Below, in pieces: positions 8,619-16,619 of a stretch of DNA of 44,209 bases; the stretch's first letter is position 1; every line of letters begins with the position of its first letter. The position numbers and the translations under genes are program-made. The stretch spans positions 1 to 44,209 of the forward strand of contig JAFYUT010000053.1 in NCBI GenBank assembly GCA_017549485.1, in the 5' to 3' direction. A model generated the notes under the pieces. That model worked only from the letters and a program-made list of their open reading frames with translations. It did not search any database and was not told where the DNA came from. This stretch comes from Akkermansia sp. GTDB taxonomy: Bacteria; Verrucomicrobiota; Verrucomicrobiia; Verrucomicrobiales; Akkermansiaceae.

Positions 8619-10610
8619 TTAAGCCTCTGCCGCGCCGAACTCGGCCGCAAGTTCAGCTTCCGCCTGTTCGATGGCAACAGAAATCTCTTCCCACCGGGTA
8701 TATAAAGATTCCGTTTCCCGTTCTAGCTGCTGGTATTCTTGTGTCAGAGTCATAAGCTTTTGATTATCTGACATATTCTCAGGCTTTTCCAACTCTGCTG
8801 AAATTTCTTCACGTCGGGCATCTTTGGTAGCGATATCCTCTTCTACCTGTGCCAATTGTTGCTGCAAAGGCTTGAGGACTTTAGCACGTTTTTCGCGTTC
8901 CAATGCGCGTGCACGGCGTGCATCTTTTTTGTTAGCCGGAGACTGCACGGCAACCGCAGTTGAAGCGGCATTGGGAGTAGGAGTTTTCTGGCGCCGTTCC
9001 TCGGCCTCTACACTCTCGATATATTGAGACACATTGCCGTGGAACAAGCGCGGCGCATAGCCGGGGCGAAACTCAAGCACCTTGTTGACAATCGGGTCCA
9101 AAAATTGGCGATTGTGAGAAACAATACAATACGACCCGGGATACTCAGCCAAAGCACGTTGCAAGACATCCTGACTCTGGAAATCCAAGTGGTTGGTTGG
9201 CTCGTCCATAATCAGGAAATTAGCGGGTTTAAGCAACATACACACCAACGCTACGCGAGAGCGCTCACCACCACTCAAAACGCCGATTTTCTTGAAAACA
9301 TCATCACCGCGGAAGAGGAAACACCCCAAAATATTACGCACTAACGGGCGAGTCTCGCGGGATGCTGCTGCCTCCACACACTCCAACACTGTTTGCTCAT
9401 TATTCAGAATATCCGCGTGTGTCTGCGAGAAAAAAGCAACCTCCGTATGGTGCCCGAATGAGAACACACCGGAATCCGGAGCCTCTGTACCCGAAATAAT
9501 TCGAGTGAAAGTTGATTTACCGGAACCATTGACGCCGACAATGGCTATGCGGTCGCCTTTATCCATGGTGAAGTCGTAATCCTTCAACAGGCGGATGGGG
9601 CCGTATGCCTTGGAGGCCTTTTCCAATTTCACCACAGTATTACCACCGGGTGGAGGTGGAGGGAAACGGAAGCTCATAACGGCATCATCATCTTCCACCT
9701 CAATAATTTCTATTTTTTCAAGCTGTTTAATACGGCTTTGGGCCTGACTGGCCTTTGTGGCCTTTGCTCGGAATCGGTCAATGAATGCTTGTGTTTTAGC
9801 GATTTCTCTCTGTTGTGCCTTGGCCTGACGCAGCAAAATCTCTTTACGGGCCTTGCTTTCTTTGAGATAAAACGAGAAATTACCAGAGTATTCCTCTGCC
9901 CGACCATGATGAAACGCAATGGTACGTGTTACAAGAGAGTCCAACAAAGCGACATCGTGACTGATGATACAAATGGCGCCTCGGTAGGTGCGCAGGCTTT
10001 GCTCTAACCATCGCTGGCTCTGAATATCCAAGTGGTTAGTCGGCTCGTCTAACAGCAACACCTCCGGCTCTTGTAACAACAATTTAGCCAAAGCTATACG
10101 CATTTGCCAACCACCTGAAAACTCACCACAATCACGCGTAAAATCTTCCGTAGAAAAGCCCAAGCCTCTCAAGATTGATTCAGTACGGGGGCGAAGCGCA
10201 GCGGCATCGCGGTCTTGAAGCAATAACTCTAAATGCCCGATTTCCTCCAATGTTTCTCGGTAGGCCTCCGAAGCGGAATCAAGTGTTTGCAACTCAGCAG
10301 AAAGCTCATCTACCTCTTGCTGAAGCTCGACGATATTGCCGACCGAGCCCAACACCTCATCGAGCAGAGGTTTGCCGGAGATATGGATGCCGTCTTGAGG
10401 CAAATAGCCTACATGGGTGTGGCGCGGCAACAGAACCTTACCATGATCCGGTTGCAAGGCCCCCACAATACATTTCATAAGGGTCGATTTACCGGCACCG
10501 TTCTGCCCGGCGAACGCTATGCGCTCTCCTCGGTCTACGACAAAGGAGAGCGAATCAAAGAGTACGCGGGGACCGAACTCGATGTGAAGGTCCTGTACGG
10601 CAAAAACCAT
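8619..10610 (-). CDS. ABC-F family ATPase (Uup/YheS-like)
   Basis: 663 residues with two ATPase cassettes and no membrane segments. Cassette 1 has Walker A GQNGAGKST (about residue 35), signature FSGGWQMR and Walker B LLLDEPTNHLD. Cassette 2 has GVNGSGKST (about residue 357), LSGGERSR and LIMDEPTNHLD. Between them lies the charged helical linker typical of ABC-F proteins, containing KATKASQAQSRIKQLEKIE, then a proline run. The C-terminus (about residues 560-655) is a predicted coiled coil, as in Uup and YheS. Such proteins act on ribosomes or rRNA folding; the subtype cannot be fixed here. Its ATG overlaps the stop of the cyclophilin gene by one base (TAATG), so the two are translationally coupled. 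Confidence 0.9.
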   Translation of the reverse strand: MVFAVQDLHIEFGPRVLFDSLSFVVDRGERIAFAGQNGAGKSTLMKCIVGALQPDHGKVLLPRHTHVGYLPQDGIHISGKPLLDEVLGSVGNIVELQQEVDELSAELQTLDSASEAYRETLEEIGHLELLLQDRDAAALRPRTESILRGLGFSTEDFTRDCGEFSGGWQMRIALAKLLLQEPEVLLLDEPTNHLDIQSQRWLEQSLRTYRGAICIISHDVALLDSLVTRTIAFHHGRAEEYSGNFSFYLKESKARKEILLRQAKAQQREIAKTQAFIDRFRAKATKASQAQSRIKQLEKIEIIEVEDDDAVMSFRFPPPPPGGNTVVKLEKASKAYGPIRLLKDYDFTMDKGDRIAIVGVNGSGKSTFTRIISGTEAPDSGVFSFGHHTEVAFFSQTHADILNNEQTVLECVEAAASRETRPLVRNILGCFLFRGDDVFKKIGVLSGGERSRVALVCMLLKPANFLIMDEPTNHLDFQSQDVLQRALAEYPGSYCIVSHNRQFLDPIVNKVLEFRPGYAPRLFHGNVSQYIESVEAEERRQKTPTPNAASTAVAVQSPANKKDARRARALEREKRAKVLKPLQQQLAQVEEDIATKDARREEISAELEKPENMSDNQKLMTLTQEYQQLERETESLYTRWEEISVAIEQAEAELAAEFGAAEA

Positions 10611-11134
10611 TATTTACCCAACTTGCTGTTCCAGCGGGTGATGTTGGCAGCCTGCTCTTCAAAGAGGTCTGCACAATCATCGTGAATTTCAATAGAGTCA
10701 ATGGTATCACCCTGGCGAATATCATTAACCACATCTTGGTCAGCATCGGAACACACCTCACCGAAGATGGTATGCTTGCCGTTCAACCAATCGGTCGGCA
10801 CATGGGTAATGAAGAACTGTGAACCATTGGTACCCTGCCCGGTCCATGTTTTACCGGCGTTTGCCATAGCCAACAAACCGGGACGGTTGAACTTGAGGTC
10901 GGGACGGCACTCATCATCAAACTTGTAACCGGGGCCACCGCAACCGGTTCCCTCAGGGTCACCACCTTGAATCATAAAGTCAGCAATCACACGGTGAAAC
11001 TTCAGGCCATTGTAGAAACCGCGCTTGGCCAAGTTAAGGAAGCTGGCGGCAGTCATGGGGGTCTTGGATGCAAAAACGACCAAATTAATATCGCCCTTGC
11101 TTGTCTTCATCGTGATTTTTTTATCAGTTGCCAT
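10610..11134 (-). CDS. Cyclophilin-type peptidyl-prolyl cis-trans isomerase
   Basis: 174 residues without a signal peptide, so cytosolic. The cyclophilin core is clear: [19 protein letters not shown] with the catalytic Arg, [34 protein letters not shown] and [12 protein letters not shown]. It catalyses Xaa-Pro isomerisation during folding. I choose ATG 11134 (MATDKK) because a promoter ends 6 nt upstream; the frame stays open 17 codons further but those would precede transcription. The C-terminal tail after HDDCADLF extends past the usual cyclophilin end. It is coupled to the downstream ABC-F gene. Confidence 0.92.
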   Translation of the reverse strand: MATDKKITMKTSKGDINLVVFASKTPMTAASFLNLAKRGFYNGLKFHRVIADFMIQGGDPEGTGCGGPGYKFDDECRPDLKFNRPGLLAMANAGKTWTGQGTNGSQFFITHVPTDWLNGKHTIFGEVCSDADQDVVNDIRQGDTIDSIEIHDDCADLFEEQAANITRWNSKLGK

Positions 11135-11140
11135 GCGCGC

Positions 11141-11169
11141 ACCATAGCAATACGGTGCTCTACTTGCAA
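11141..11169 (-). promoter_or_regulatory. Promoter of cyclophilin/ABC-F operon (leaderless geometry)
   Basis: Minus strand TTGCAA (11164-11169), 17 nt spacer, TATGGT (11141-11146), then only GCGCGC before ATG 11134. Confidence 0.65.
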
Positions 11170-11199
11170 GCCCAAAGCGTGGCATACATGGATTTTATC

Positions 11200-11228
11200 T
11201 TGCGGCAGCCGCGTATATTTGGTAGGAT
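11200..11228 (+). promoter_or_regulatory. Promoter of thioredoxin-fold protein gene (leaderless geometry)
   Basis: TTGCGG (11200-11205), 17 nt spacer, TAGGAT (11223-11228), 7 nt to ATG 11236. It is divergent from the cyclophilin promoter, with the two -35 boxes about 30 nt apart. Confidence 0.65.
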
Positions 11229-11235
11229 GTAGCGT

Positions 11236-12558
11236 ATGAACAGGTTCTCTGCATACCTTATTCCGGCCATGCTTATCGGGGCTGCAGCCAATGCCACGGC
11301 TGCGCAGAACGACATGAATACGGCCCTCGATCATTGGAATCGATTGATGCGTGAATATCAGGCTGCGCTCAAAGTCGCCCAAACCCCGCATCAGTTGGAG
11401 GCCATTCGTCAACCGGATGGTGAAGAGGTAGCCCTGTTGCTGTGGCACAGTGTCAACAAGAAAACGGGCAAACGCCGTCAACTGGTCAAACCCACCGCAG
11501 AGGAACGCATGAAGGGAGCCATGGATACCTACAAAGAGGTAGCAACATACGAGTTTGAGCAACCATGGGCAGCACCGGCAGTCGTGTGGTTTCTCAACCA
11601 CCCGGACGACTTCGCCAAAGTATTCGGTGATAAAACAAGGCAGATTTCCTTTTTTGCTAACGCAATGCTTGAAAGCGTGGAGCGAGTACACTACGCCAGC
11701 CCTCATATAGCAGAGGCCTGCGCCAAATTGTCGGAAAGCCCCAGTGTGCGTATATACGAGCTCTTGCAGAAAATATACACCCGCAACCGCACCCCTGAAG
11801 CACAGGCCGCGGCAGCAATGTCTATGTGTATTTTGCTGAGTAACCCTACCATTGCCAGTGCCGAAATCAATCCTGAGGTAGCAAGAAAAAAGCAAATGTA
11901 TTTCTTGAAACAAGCCGTAATCTTGGCTCCGGAAAACGCAATGTACGGCAATATCAAGTTTGATGAAATGGCTAAGGAAATGGCATACGCTCTCAACCAT
12001 TTGAGTTTACAAAGCGTGCCTCCTCAAATGGAGCTGCTTGACAAAGACGGCAACAAAGTCAAGTTTCCCACCCCCGGTAAGCCTACCTTAATTTTCTTCT
12101 GGTCTCCGGATGAAAGCTTGGGGCTCGATATTGTGCGCAAGCAAGAGCTGCTTGCCAAACAATACCCGGACCTCGTATTCTGCCCCGTCAGCATAAACCA
12201 ACCTCTCGAAGATTGGCAAGCCATGCTTCAAGAAAACGGAATTGCTCAAGCATACATGGATAATGAGCACAATGAAGGTGGCCAAGCATACCGAGTCTCT
12301 CAATTGCCCTTGGCTGTGTTGGTAAATGAACGCTGCCGCATTCTCTTTATAGGGTATCCCAATCAACAACTACAGGCTGCACTGAACAATTGTTTCCGCC
12401 CCGCTGATACAGAGACGCCCAAGGTAACAATCGATGGGATTGATGCAACTGCCCCTTTGAATGATGAACCCATATTACAACCGGGTTCTCGCCCGGCAGA
12501 AACAGCCCCCCAAGGGAGTGACGCACCGCCCCCTCTGCGGGACATGCCCGAGTTTTGA
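11236..12558 (+). CDS. Secreted protein with thioredoxin-like domain lacking CXXC
   Basis: 440 residues. A signal peptide (about residues 1-22, AANATAA before the likely cut) is followed by an all-helical region (about 30-260) without recognisable motif. A thioredoxin-like alpha/beta domain covers about residues 265-390: KVKFPTPGKPTLIFFWSPDE, the strand LVFCPVSIN, and the cis-Pro segment VSQLPLAVLVNE. Where redox-active members carry CXXC, this one has SPDESLG, so it probably does not exchange disulfides. The C-terminus is low-complexity and proline-rich (APPPLRDMPEF-like ending). The likely location is the periplasm, possibly as a scaffold or binding protein. The precise role is unknown. Confidence 0.75.
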   Translation: MNRFSAYLIPAMLIGAAANATAAQNDMNTALDHWNRLMREYQAALKVAQTPHQLEAIRQPDGEEVALLLWHSVNKKTGKRRQLVKPTAEERMKGAMDTYKEVATYEFEQPWAAPAVVWFLNHPDDFAKVFGDKTRQISFFANAMLESVERVHYASPHIAEACAKLSESPSVRIYELLQKIYTRNRTPEAQAAAAMSMCILLSNPTIASAEINPEVARKKQMYFLKQAVILAPENAMYGNIKFDEMAKEMAYALNHLSLQSVPPQMELLDKDGNKVKFPTPGKPTLIFFWSPDESLGLDIVRKQELLAKQYPDLVFCPVSINQPLEDWQAMLQENGIAQAYMDNEHNEGGQAYRVSQLPLAVLVNERCRILFIGYPNQQLQAALNNCFRPADTETPKVTIDGIDATAPLNDEPILQPGSRPAETAPQGSDAPPPLRDMPEF

Positions 12559-12569
12559 TTAAAAGAGAC

Positions 12570-12598
12570 TTGAGAAACATTGTACAACGTGTTAAAAT
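12570..12598 (+). promoter_or_regulatory. Promoter of lysine-tail protein gene
   Basis: TTGAGA (12570-12575), 17 nt spacer, TAAAAT (12593-12598), 9 nt before ATG 12608. Confidence 0.6.
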
Positions 12599-12607
12599 AA
12601 GTGGGCA

Positions 12608-13189
12608 ATGCTGTTTGAACGGGAACCATTAACACCGCAAGGAAAAGCGGACGTGCTGGCACGTCTGTTTGCTGAAGCTGCGGAAAAATGTTCAGACAGG
12701 GTTCCCCCTGCCGGTGTTGTACCGAGAGAAGTATTGGAGGCATACGGAGACCTCTCTACTCATGTACGTTTCATGGTAGAGGCCGCTGCGCATACCCCGG
12801 CAGGTAAAGAAATTCACAAGCATCTGAGGAAAATCGAGAAACTACTCGATGCCCTGCCGGAAAACATTCTGATGACGCTACCGGCGACATCTGACACGAA
12901 TTGGATGCTGCTGTACCGAGCTTTGGTTCAATTGCACGGGTTGATGGAAGATGCCCTGCCCGATATGGATGCGGATGAGTACACCTCCATCGTGCAAAAA
13001 CTCGTACGCATGGCGGAGGCTGTGGCAGAACACGCAGCCGTACGCATCAACTCAGCCTCCATGTTCACCCTACTGCTCATGCAGGTGCACCTCCATAAAT
13101 ACTCCCCTACCCGCAAGAAATCCCCCGTTAAAGCTAAGAAAAAGAAGAAAACAACGGGTAAAAAAGCACCGAAGAAAAAGAGTGAATGA
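12608..13189 (+). CDS. Helical protein with lysine-rich C-terminal tail
   Basis: 193 residues, soluble, no signal peptide. Residues 1-165 look all-helical with no motif I recognise. The last roughly 27 residues are almost only Lys, Pro, Thr, Ala and Ser (SPVKAKKKKKTTGKKAPKKK lies within them), like the tails of histone H1-like or other nucleic-acid-binding bacterial proteins. Binding to DNA, RNA or acidic surfaces is plausible, but the helical part gives no support for a specific role. It has its own promoter and converges on the CHASE2-like gene with 8 bases between the two stops and no terminator. Confidence 0.75.
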   Translation: MLFEREPLTPQGKADVLARLFAEAAEKCSDRVPPAGVVPREVLEAYGDLSTHVRFMVEAAAHTPAGKEIHKHLRKIEKLLDALPENILMTLPATSDTNWMLLYRALVQLHGLMEDALPDMDADEYTSIVQKLVRMAEAVAEHAAVRINSASMFTLLLMQVHLHKYSPTRKKSPVKAKKKKKTTGKKAPKKKSE

Positions 13190-13197
13190 ACAAAAAG

Positions 13198-14541
13198 TCA
13201 GCGCTTTGTTGAGAATATAGAGCGTTTCTTCTCCGGCTTAAGCACAGGTAAAGCCAACAGCAACAGCAGCCATACAGCCAACATCACCCCTATATGGAAC
13301 CACTGAGCTTGCTCCATACGGCTCAGGGCAAACCACGCCAATACACCGAGCCATGCAAGCATCACAACGAATTTCAGTCCCCAAGGCATGGAGGGAATGA
13401 ATCTCACAACTATGAACAACCCAAACAAAACAGCAACGATACGCCAAGTCATCGATGCAAGAAGAGGACAATACCACAGAGATGGCAGCGGAGAGCCGGG
13501 CTGAATAACAGTTTCATGTACCTGCTGCGCACAAAGCATAGATAAGGTAGAAGCTACGGCATTGAGGCGAACAGCAGGTTCTTTGTCGGTGAGAGGTTGC
13601 ATCAACACAGCTGCTGCGTATGGGGCGCTTTGCGGGTCCAGCTTTATCTTACCGTCTATTACATCGTCTAAATCCATAGGCTGCACGCGCACGCCACTGA
13701 GGGTAACACGGCCATGAACATCAATAGGCAAAGCCAATGAGCCTATGCGTATCTCTTTACCCAACTCCACATGCACTTTGTCGGGTGCGCAGCCGCGGGC
13801 CTCAAGCGCTAGGCGTAATGGCAGCGTGGGCAGAATCTCGCCATTCCATCTGACAAGAAGAGGGAATGAACGCTCTTGCAATGCGGGTGGGTTTTGAGTA
13901 AGTTCTTCGTCTTCTATCCAATCGGGTGCCCACGTAAGAGTAGTTGTACCATCTGCCGTATCTAAATCATTTTCCACCTGTCGGTTGGCAGCAGGCAGCA
14001 GAGATATATCACCCGTCACTTGAGAAGAGGGAATAACGTATGAACGGAACTGAATGGGGGTAAGGTCTGCCTGAGCCGTCGTGCGGCCACGCATACCCAA
14101 CACCACTTTCTCATAGAAATTATGATTTTGGAGCGTAGCACACAGCAACAACTGACCGGCAGCTTGGGTTCCTCCCTCCCATATAAAGGGGGCAGAAACA
14201 GCCAAATGACGAACCCCGGTTTCAGAAATTTTCTTCAACAACGCAGCAAAGTCTTGGGCTCCCCATTCTACCGAGGCAAAGCTATCTTTCACCTGCTCGG
14301 GGCGCAAATCAATCATACCGATGGTAGGGCACTCCAGGCGTATGAGCTCCTGTGGCACAGGAGGAGAAAAGGGCTGTTTCTCACCGGCTTGCAATAAACA
14401 AACAGATGTTTTTTGTGCGAGAGCATTGTACACAGCCACATCTACCTGACGAAACAAAGCACCACCCGTCAACAATAAGATTGACAGCACCATGTACCAA
14501 ACCAAAATGCGGCACCATTTTATACGTGATTTAGCAGCCAT
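13198..14541 (-). CDS. CHASE2-like sensor-domain membrane protein without output domain
   Basis: 447 residues. One N-terminal membrane helix (about residues 12-30) precedes a periplasmic domain of about 310 residues, then three to four closely spaced helices (about 360-435) and a short basic end (KPEKKRSIFSTKR). The order, one helix, a large extracytoplasmic domain and then a triple-helix bundle, and elements such as VAVYNALAQK, IGMIDLRPEQ, GVRHLAVSAPFIWEG and PIDVHGRVTL, fit the CHASE2 domain family. CHASE2 proteins usually end in a kinase or cyclase; none is present here. The ligand is unknown. Its start overlaps the preceding kinase-like gene by 22 bases, so it is the last gene of a leftward operon. 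Confidence 0.65.
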   Translation of the reverse strand: MAAKSRIKWCRILVWYMVLSILLLTGGALFRQVDVAVYNALAQKTSVCLLQAGEKQPFSPPVPQELIRLECPTIGMIDLRPEQVKDSFASVEWGAQDFAALLKKISETGVRHLAVSAPFIWEGGTQAAGQLLLCATLQNHNFYEKVVLGMRGRTTAQADLTPIQFRSYVIPSSQVTGDISLLPAANRQVENDLDTADGTTTLTWAPDWIEDEELTQNPPALQERSFPLLVRWNGEILPTLPLRLALEARGCAPDKVHVELGKEIRIGSLALPIDVHGRVTLSGVRVQPMDLDDVIDGKIKLDPQSAPYAAAVLMQPLTDKEPAVRLNAVASTLSMLCAQQVHETVIQPGSPLPSLWYCPLLASMTWRIVAVLFGLFIVVRFIPSMPWGLKFVVMLAWLGVLAWFALSRMEQAQWFHIGVMLAVWLLLLLALPVLKPEKKRSIFSTKR

Positions 14542-15491
14542 TGAGCAAGAGGATACGCAAAAGATTCTTCCGGAGTACGAGATGCAACCGCTTTCAAAGC
14601 ACGCACCCCGTTGGGAATCATATTAAGATACCAGTCCTTATGTTGATTATAGCCGATGTTTGCATAAGCTCCCAAGGCTTGCATGAGCCGTTGTAATGCA
14701 CAGGCATAGAATATGCAGAAATCGGTTGGTTTACCGTAGATACGCTCACAGGCAGCCAACAACTCATCACACTGCTGCATATTGAGACTCATGTAGGGGT
14801 CAAACACCAAGGAGGCAAGGTCATATTCAGCTAAGCCGTAGCGCATACCCTGAAAATCGATAAGGTATGCTGTACCGTTGCGCAACATAATGTTCTGGCT
14901 CTGAAAATCTCGGTGCACGGGCACCCTAGGCAAAGCAGCCAATTCTTCAGCAACAACGGAAGCCGCAGGCATAGACATGAAGTCCTGCGGAGAAAGCCCA
15001 AGGTGGCGGCCCAAGAAATGCTCGGCAAAATACCCCTGCTCCCAGCGGTACATATCTGCATCAAAGGGCGGTTGAAGAGGCCAATCGGGGGTGATGGAAT
15101 GCAACACTCTTACCGCTTCAATGGCAGAGCAATATGCAGAAAAGCGGATATCGGACAAAGCCTCTTTCAGTCCCAACAAATCCGTCTTTCCCATATCCTC
15201 TACCAAGCACGTGCCGCAGCCGTTCCCCTCATCACGATACCTTAAAATGCGAGGAACCCTTACCCCCATACGCGCCAAACCTTGAGCGGCATCCACAAAC
15301 GAGGCATTATCGGCACGGGCGGATGTCCAATACACGCCGATAATACCACAATCTTGCCCCTGCGGGCATACGCGCATAACAACACGCCCGGAAGCACCGG
15401 CAACGATGAGTTGCAGGTCATCAACACACACCTGCACTCCATGCGCTTGGCACAGTGCAGCAATTCGTGCAGCTCCTTCGGGCGTGGTCAT
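14520..15491 (-). CDS. APH-family phosphotransferase (AmgK/COG3178-like sugar kinase)
   Basis: 323 residues, cytosolic. The aminoglycoside-phosphotransferase/choline-kinase catalytic loop is VPVHRDFQSQNIML at about residues 190-203, with the catalytic Asp in HRD and the metal-binding Asp in LIDFQGMRYG about 12 residues later, followed by YDLASLVFDPY. This combination is typical of the group containing AmgK, the anomeric N-acetylmuramate/N-acetylglucosamine 1-kinase of peptidoglycan recycling. I infer a sugar kinase role; antibiotic inactivation is less likely. ATG 15491 is preferred over a TTG three codons upstream. It starts 5 bases after the upstream membrane-protein gene and overlaps the CHASE2-like gene downstream. 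Confidence 0.8.
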   Translation of the reverse strand: MTTPEGAARIAALCQAHGVQVCVDDLQLIVAGASGRVVMRVCPQGQDCGIIGVYWTSARADNASFVDAAQGLARMGVRVPRILRYRDEGNGCGTCLVEDMGKTDLLGLKEALSDIRFSAYCSAIEAVRVLHSITPDWPLQPPFDADMYRWEQGYFAEHFLGRHLGLSPQDFMSMPAASVVAEELAALPRVPVHRDFQSQNIMLRNGTAYLIDFQGMRYGLAEYDLASLVFDPYMSLNMQQCDELLAACERIYGKPTDFCIFYACALQRLMQALGAYANIGYNQHKDWYLNMIPNGVRALKAVASRTPEESFAYPLAQWLLNHV

Positions 15492-15496
15492 GATTA

Positions 15497-15967
15497 TCAA
15501 TCTACACGGAAAAAATTAAGAGTACGCTCCTTCCTTTCGGGCTCTTTCTTCTCCTCCGGCGCAACTTCCTCATTTTTGACTGTTTCAGATACCTCTTCCG
15601 TATCATTCAGAGGGTCTTCTGTAACCGGGGCTTCCGGGACAGGGTCAGCACGGAAGAATCGACCGGCAGCGGATGTCGGCTCTTCCTGTTTCTTCACCAC
15701 AGGCTTGAACGGAGATTGAGTTGACGGTGCAGCCATATCAGAAACGCCTTGCTTCTGCATAAGCAGAGTCTCCAGCATGCTTGCAATTTGAACAAGTAGC
15801 TCAATAATACCGGCAACAGCCAAAGGCCAGCAGGACGCTAACAGTCCTGCGGCAAATGCACCCGCACTTTCAGGGCGAGGACCTCCCAGTTGCGCGCACA
15901 GCTGAACAATGCCGCAAAACGAGAACAAAACGGCCAACAAATGGGCACAAATTACGGTAATAAACAT
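15497..15967 (-). CDS. Small membrane protein with acidic cytosolic or periplasmic tail
   Basis: 156 residues. Two hydrophobic helices (about residues 1-25 and 38-65) are followed by a polar, proline- and glutamate-rich tail (about 75-156) of low complexity, ending ERKERTLNFFRVD. I do not recognise a family. It lies between the thioredoxin gene (9 bases upstream) and the APH-type kinase gene (5 bases downstream) in a tight leftward cluster, so a shared envelope role is likely. The tail may bind partners. The function is unknown. Confidence 0.7.
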   Translation of the reverse strand: MFITVICAHLLAVLFSFCGIVQLCAQLGGPRPESAGAFAAGLLASCWPLAVAGIIELLVQIASMLETLLMQKQGVSDMAAPSTQSPFKPVVKKQEEPTSAAGRFFRADPVPEAPVTEDPLNDTEEVSETVKNEEVAPEEKKEPERKERTLNFFRVD

Positions 15968-15976
15968 AGCAGAGAA

Positions 15977-16546
15977 TTAATCTTCTGCCTTATCTTTGGC
16001 AGCCTGTTTTTCTTGCTTCTTTTCTTCTTTGACAAACTTTTTCCAGTTGTCAGACAAGAATTGAGCCACCTCCAATCCGTCGGCTTGGCCGAGTTTGTTA
16101 CCATCAGCATCCAAGGCAACCATGCAAGGCAAAGAACCTCGCCCCTCGTGCGGGAAAGGAATACCGCTACGGTCACCGGGAGCAACGATGGGGAAACGCA
16201 TTTTGGCCTTTTTAGCCCACTTGGCAGCGGTTTCTTCATCGCTATCCACATTAAGCATGACCAATTCAGCCCCCTTGCCTTTCATTTTTTTGTATGCGGC
16301 AACAATCTCGGGTGCCTCTTTTACACAATTAGGGCACATGTAGCGAGATTGATAAATGAAGTACACCTTAGCCTCAAGATCGGGGGTAGTCTTAGTGACA
16401 TACTTGCGATCCACGAGGGATGCAGGCACGGCAGGCAAATCTGCCGCGGAGACTTCCTCTGTTTTATCCTTTTTAGCAAAAGCACAGGGAGTCAGGGCTG
16501 CGCCGAAGAGAGCAGCCATGCACGCGAGGTTGAATAGTGTTTTCAT
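15977..16546 (-). CDS. Secreted thioredoxin-like protein with CPNC motif
   Basis: 189 residues with a signal peptide (MKTLFNLACMAALFGAAL, cut near CAFA). The thioredoxin fold carries the redox pair CPNC at about residues 71-74 (YMCPNCVKEAPEIVAAYKK), a strand ELVMLNVDSDEET, and a cis-Pro region in GSLPCMVALDADGNKLG that contains a third Cys next to the proline. The end is highly charged (KKQEKQAAKDKAED). A periplasmic thiol-disulfide role is likely; the partner is unknown. The start at ATG 16546 is chosen because it gives the signal peptide. No clear promoter lies in the 73 bases after pgi, which hold a terminator, so expression may depend on read-through. Confidence 0.85.
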   Translation of the reverse strand: MKTLFNLACMAALFGAALTPCAFAKKDKTEEVSAADLPAVPASLVDRKYVTKTTPDLEAKVYFIYQSRYMCPNCVKEAPEIVAAYKKMKGKGAELVMLNVDSDEETAAKWAKKAKMRFPIVAPGDRSGIPFPHEGRGSLPCMVALDADGNKLGQADGLEVAQFLSDNWKKFVKEEKKQEKQAAKDKAED

Positions 16547-16569
16547 GGTCTGGATTTGGATGCCGGGAT

Positions 16570-16608
16570 AAAAAGCGGTTACGGAGTTCCCGGGAAACTC
16601 CGTAACCG
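16570..16608 (-). terminator. Rho-independent terminator of pgi
   Basis: On the minus strand, CGGTTACGGAGTT / AACTCCGTAACCG stem (13 bp) with a short GC-rich loop, then CTTTTT. It sits between pgi and the thioredoxin gene. Confidence 0.85.
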
Positions 16609-16619
16609 TTAAATCAACT

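Noticed and set aside
14520..15491. Aminoglycoside resistance gene
   Set aside because: The APH fold is present, but the context and the FQGMRYG/YDLASL pattern fit sugar kinases of envelope recycling better.
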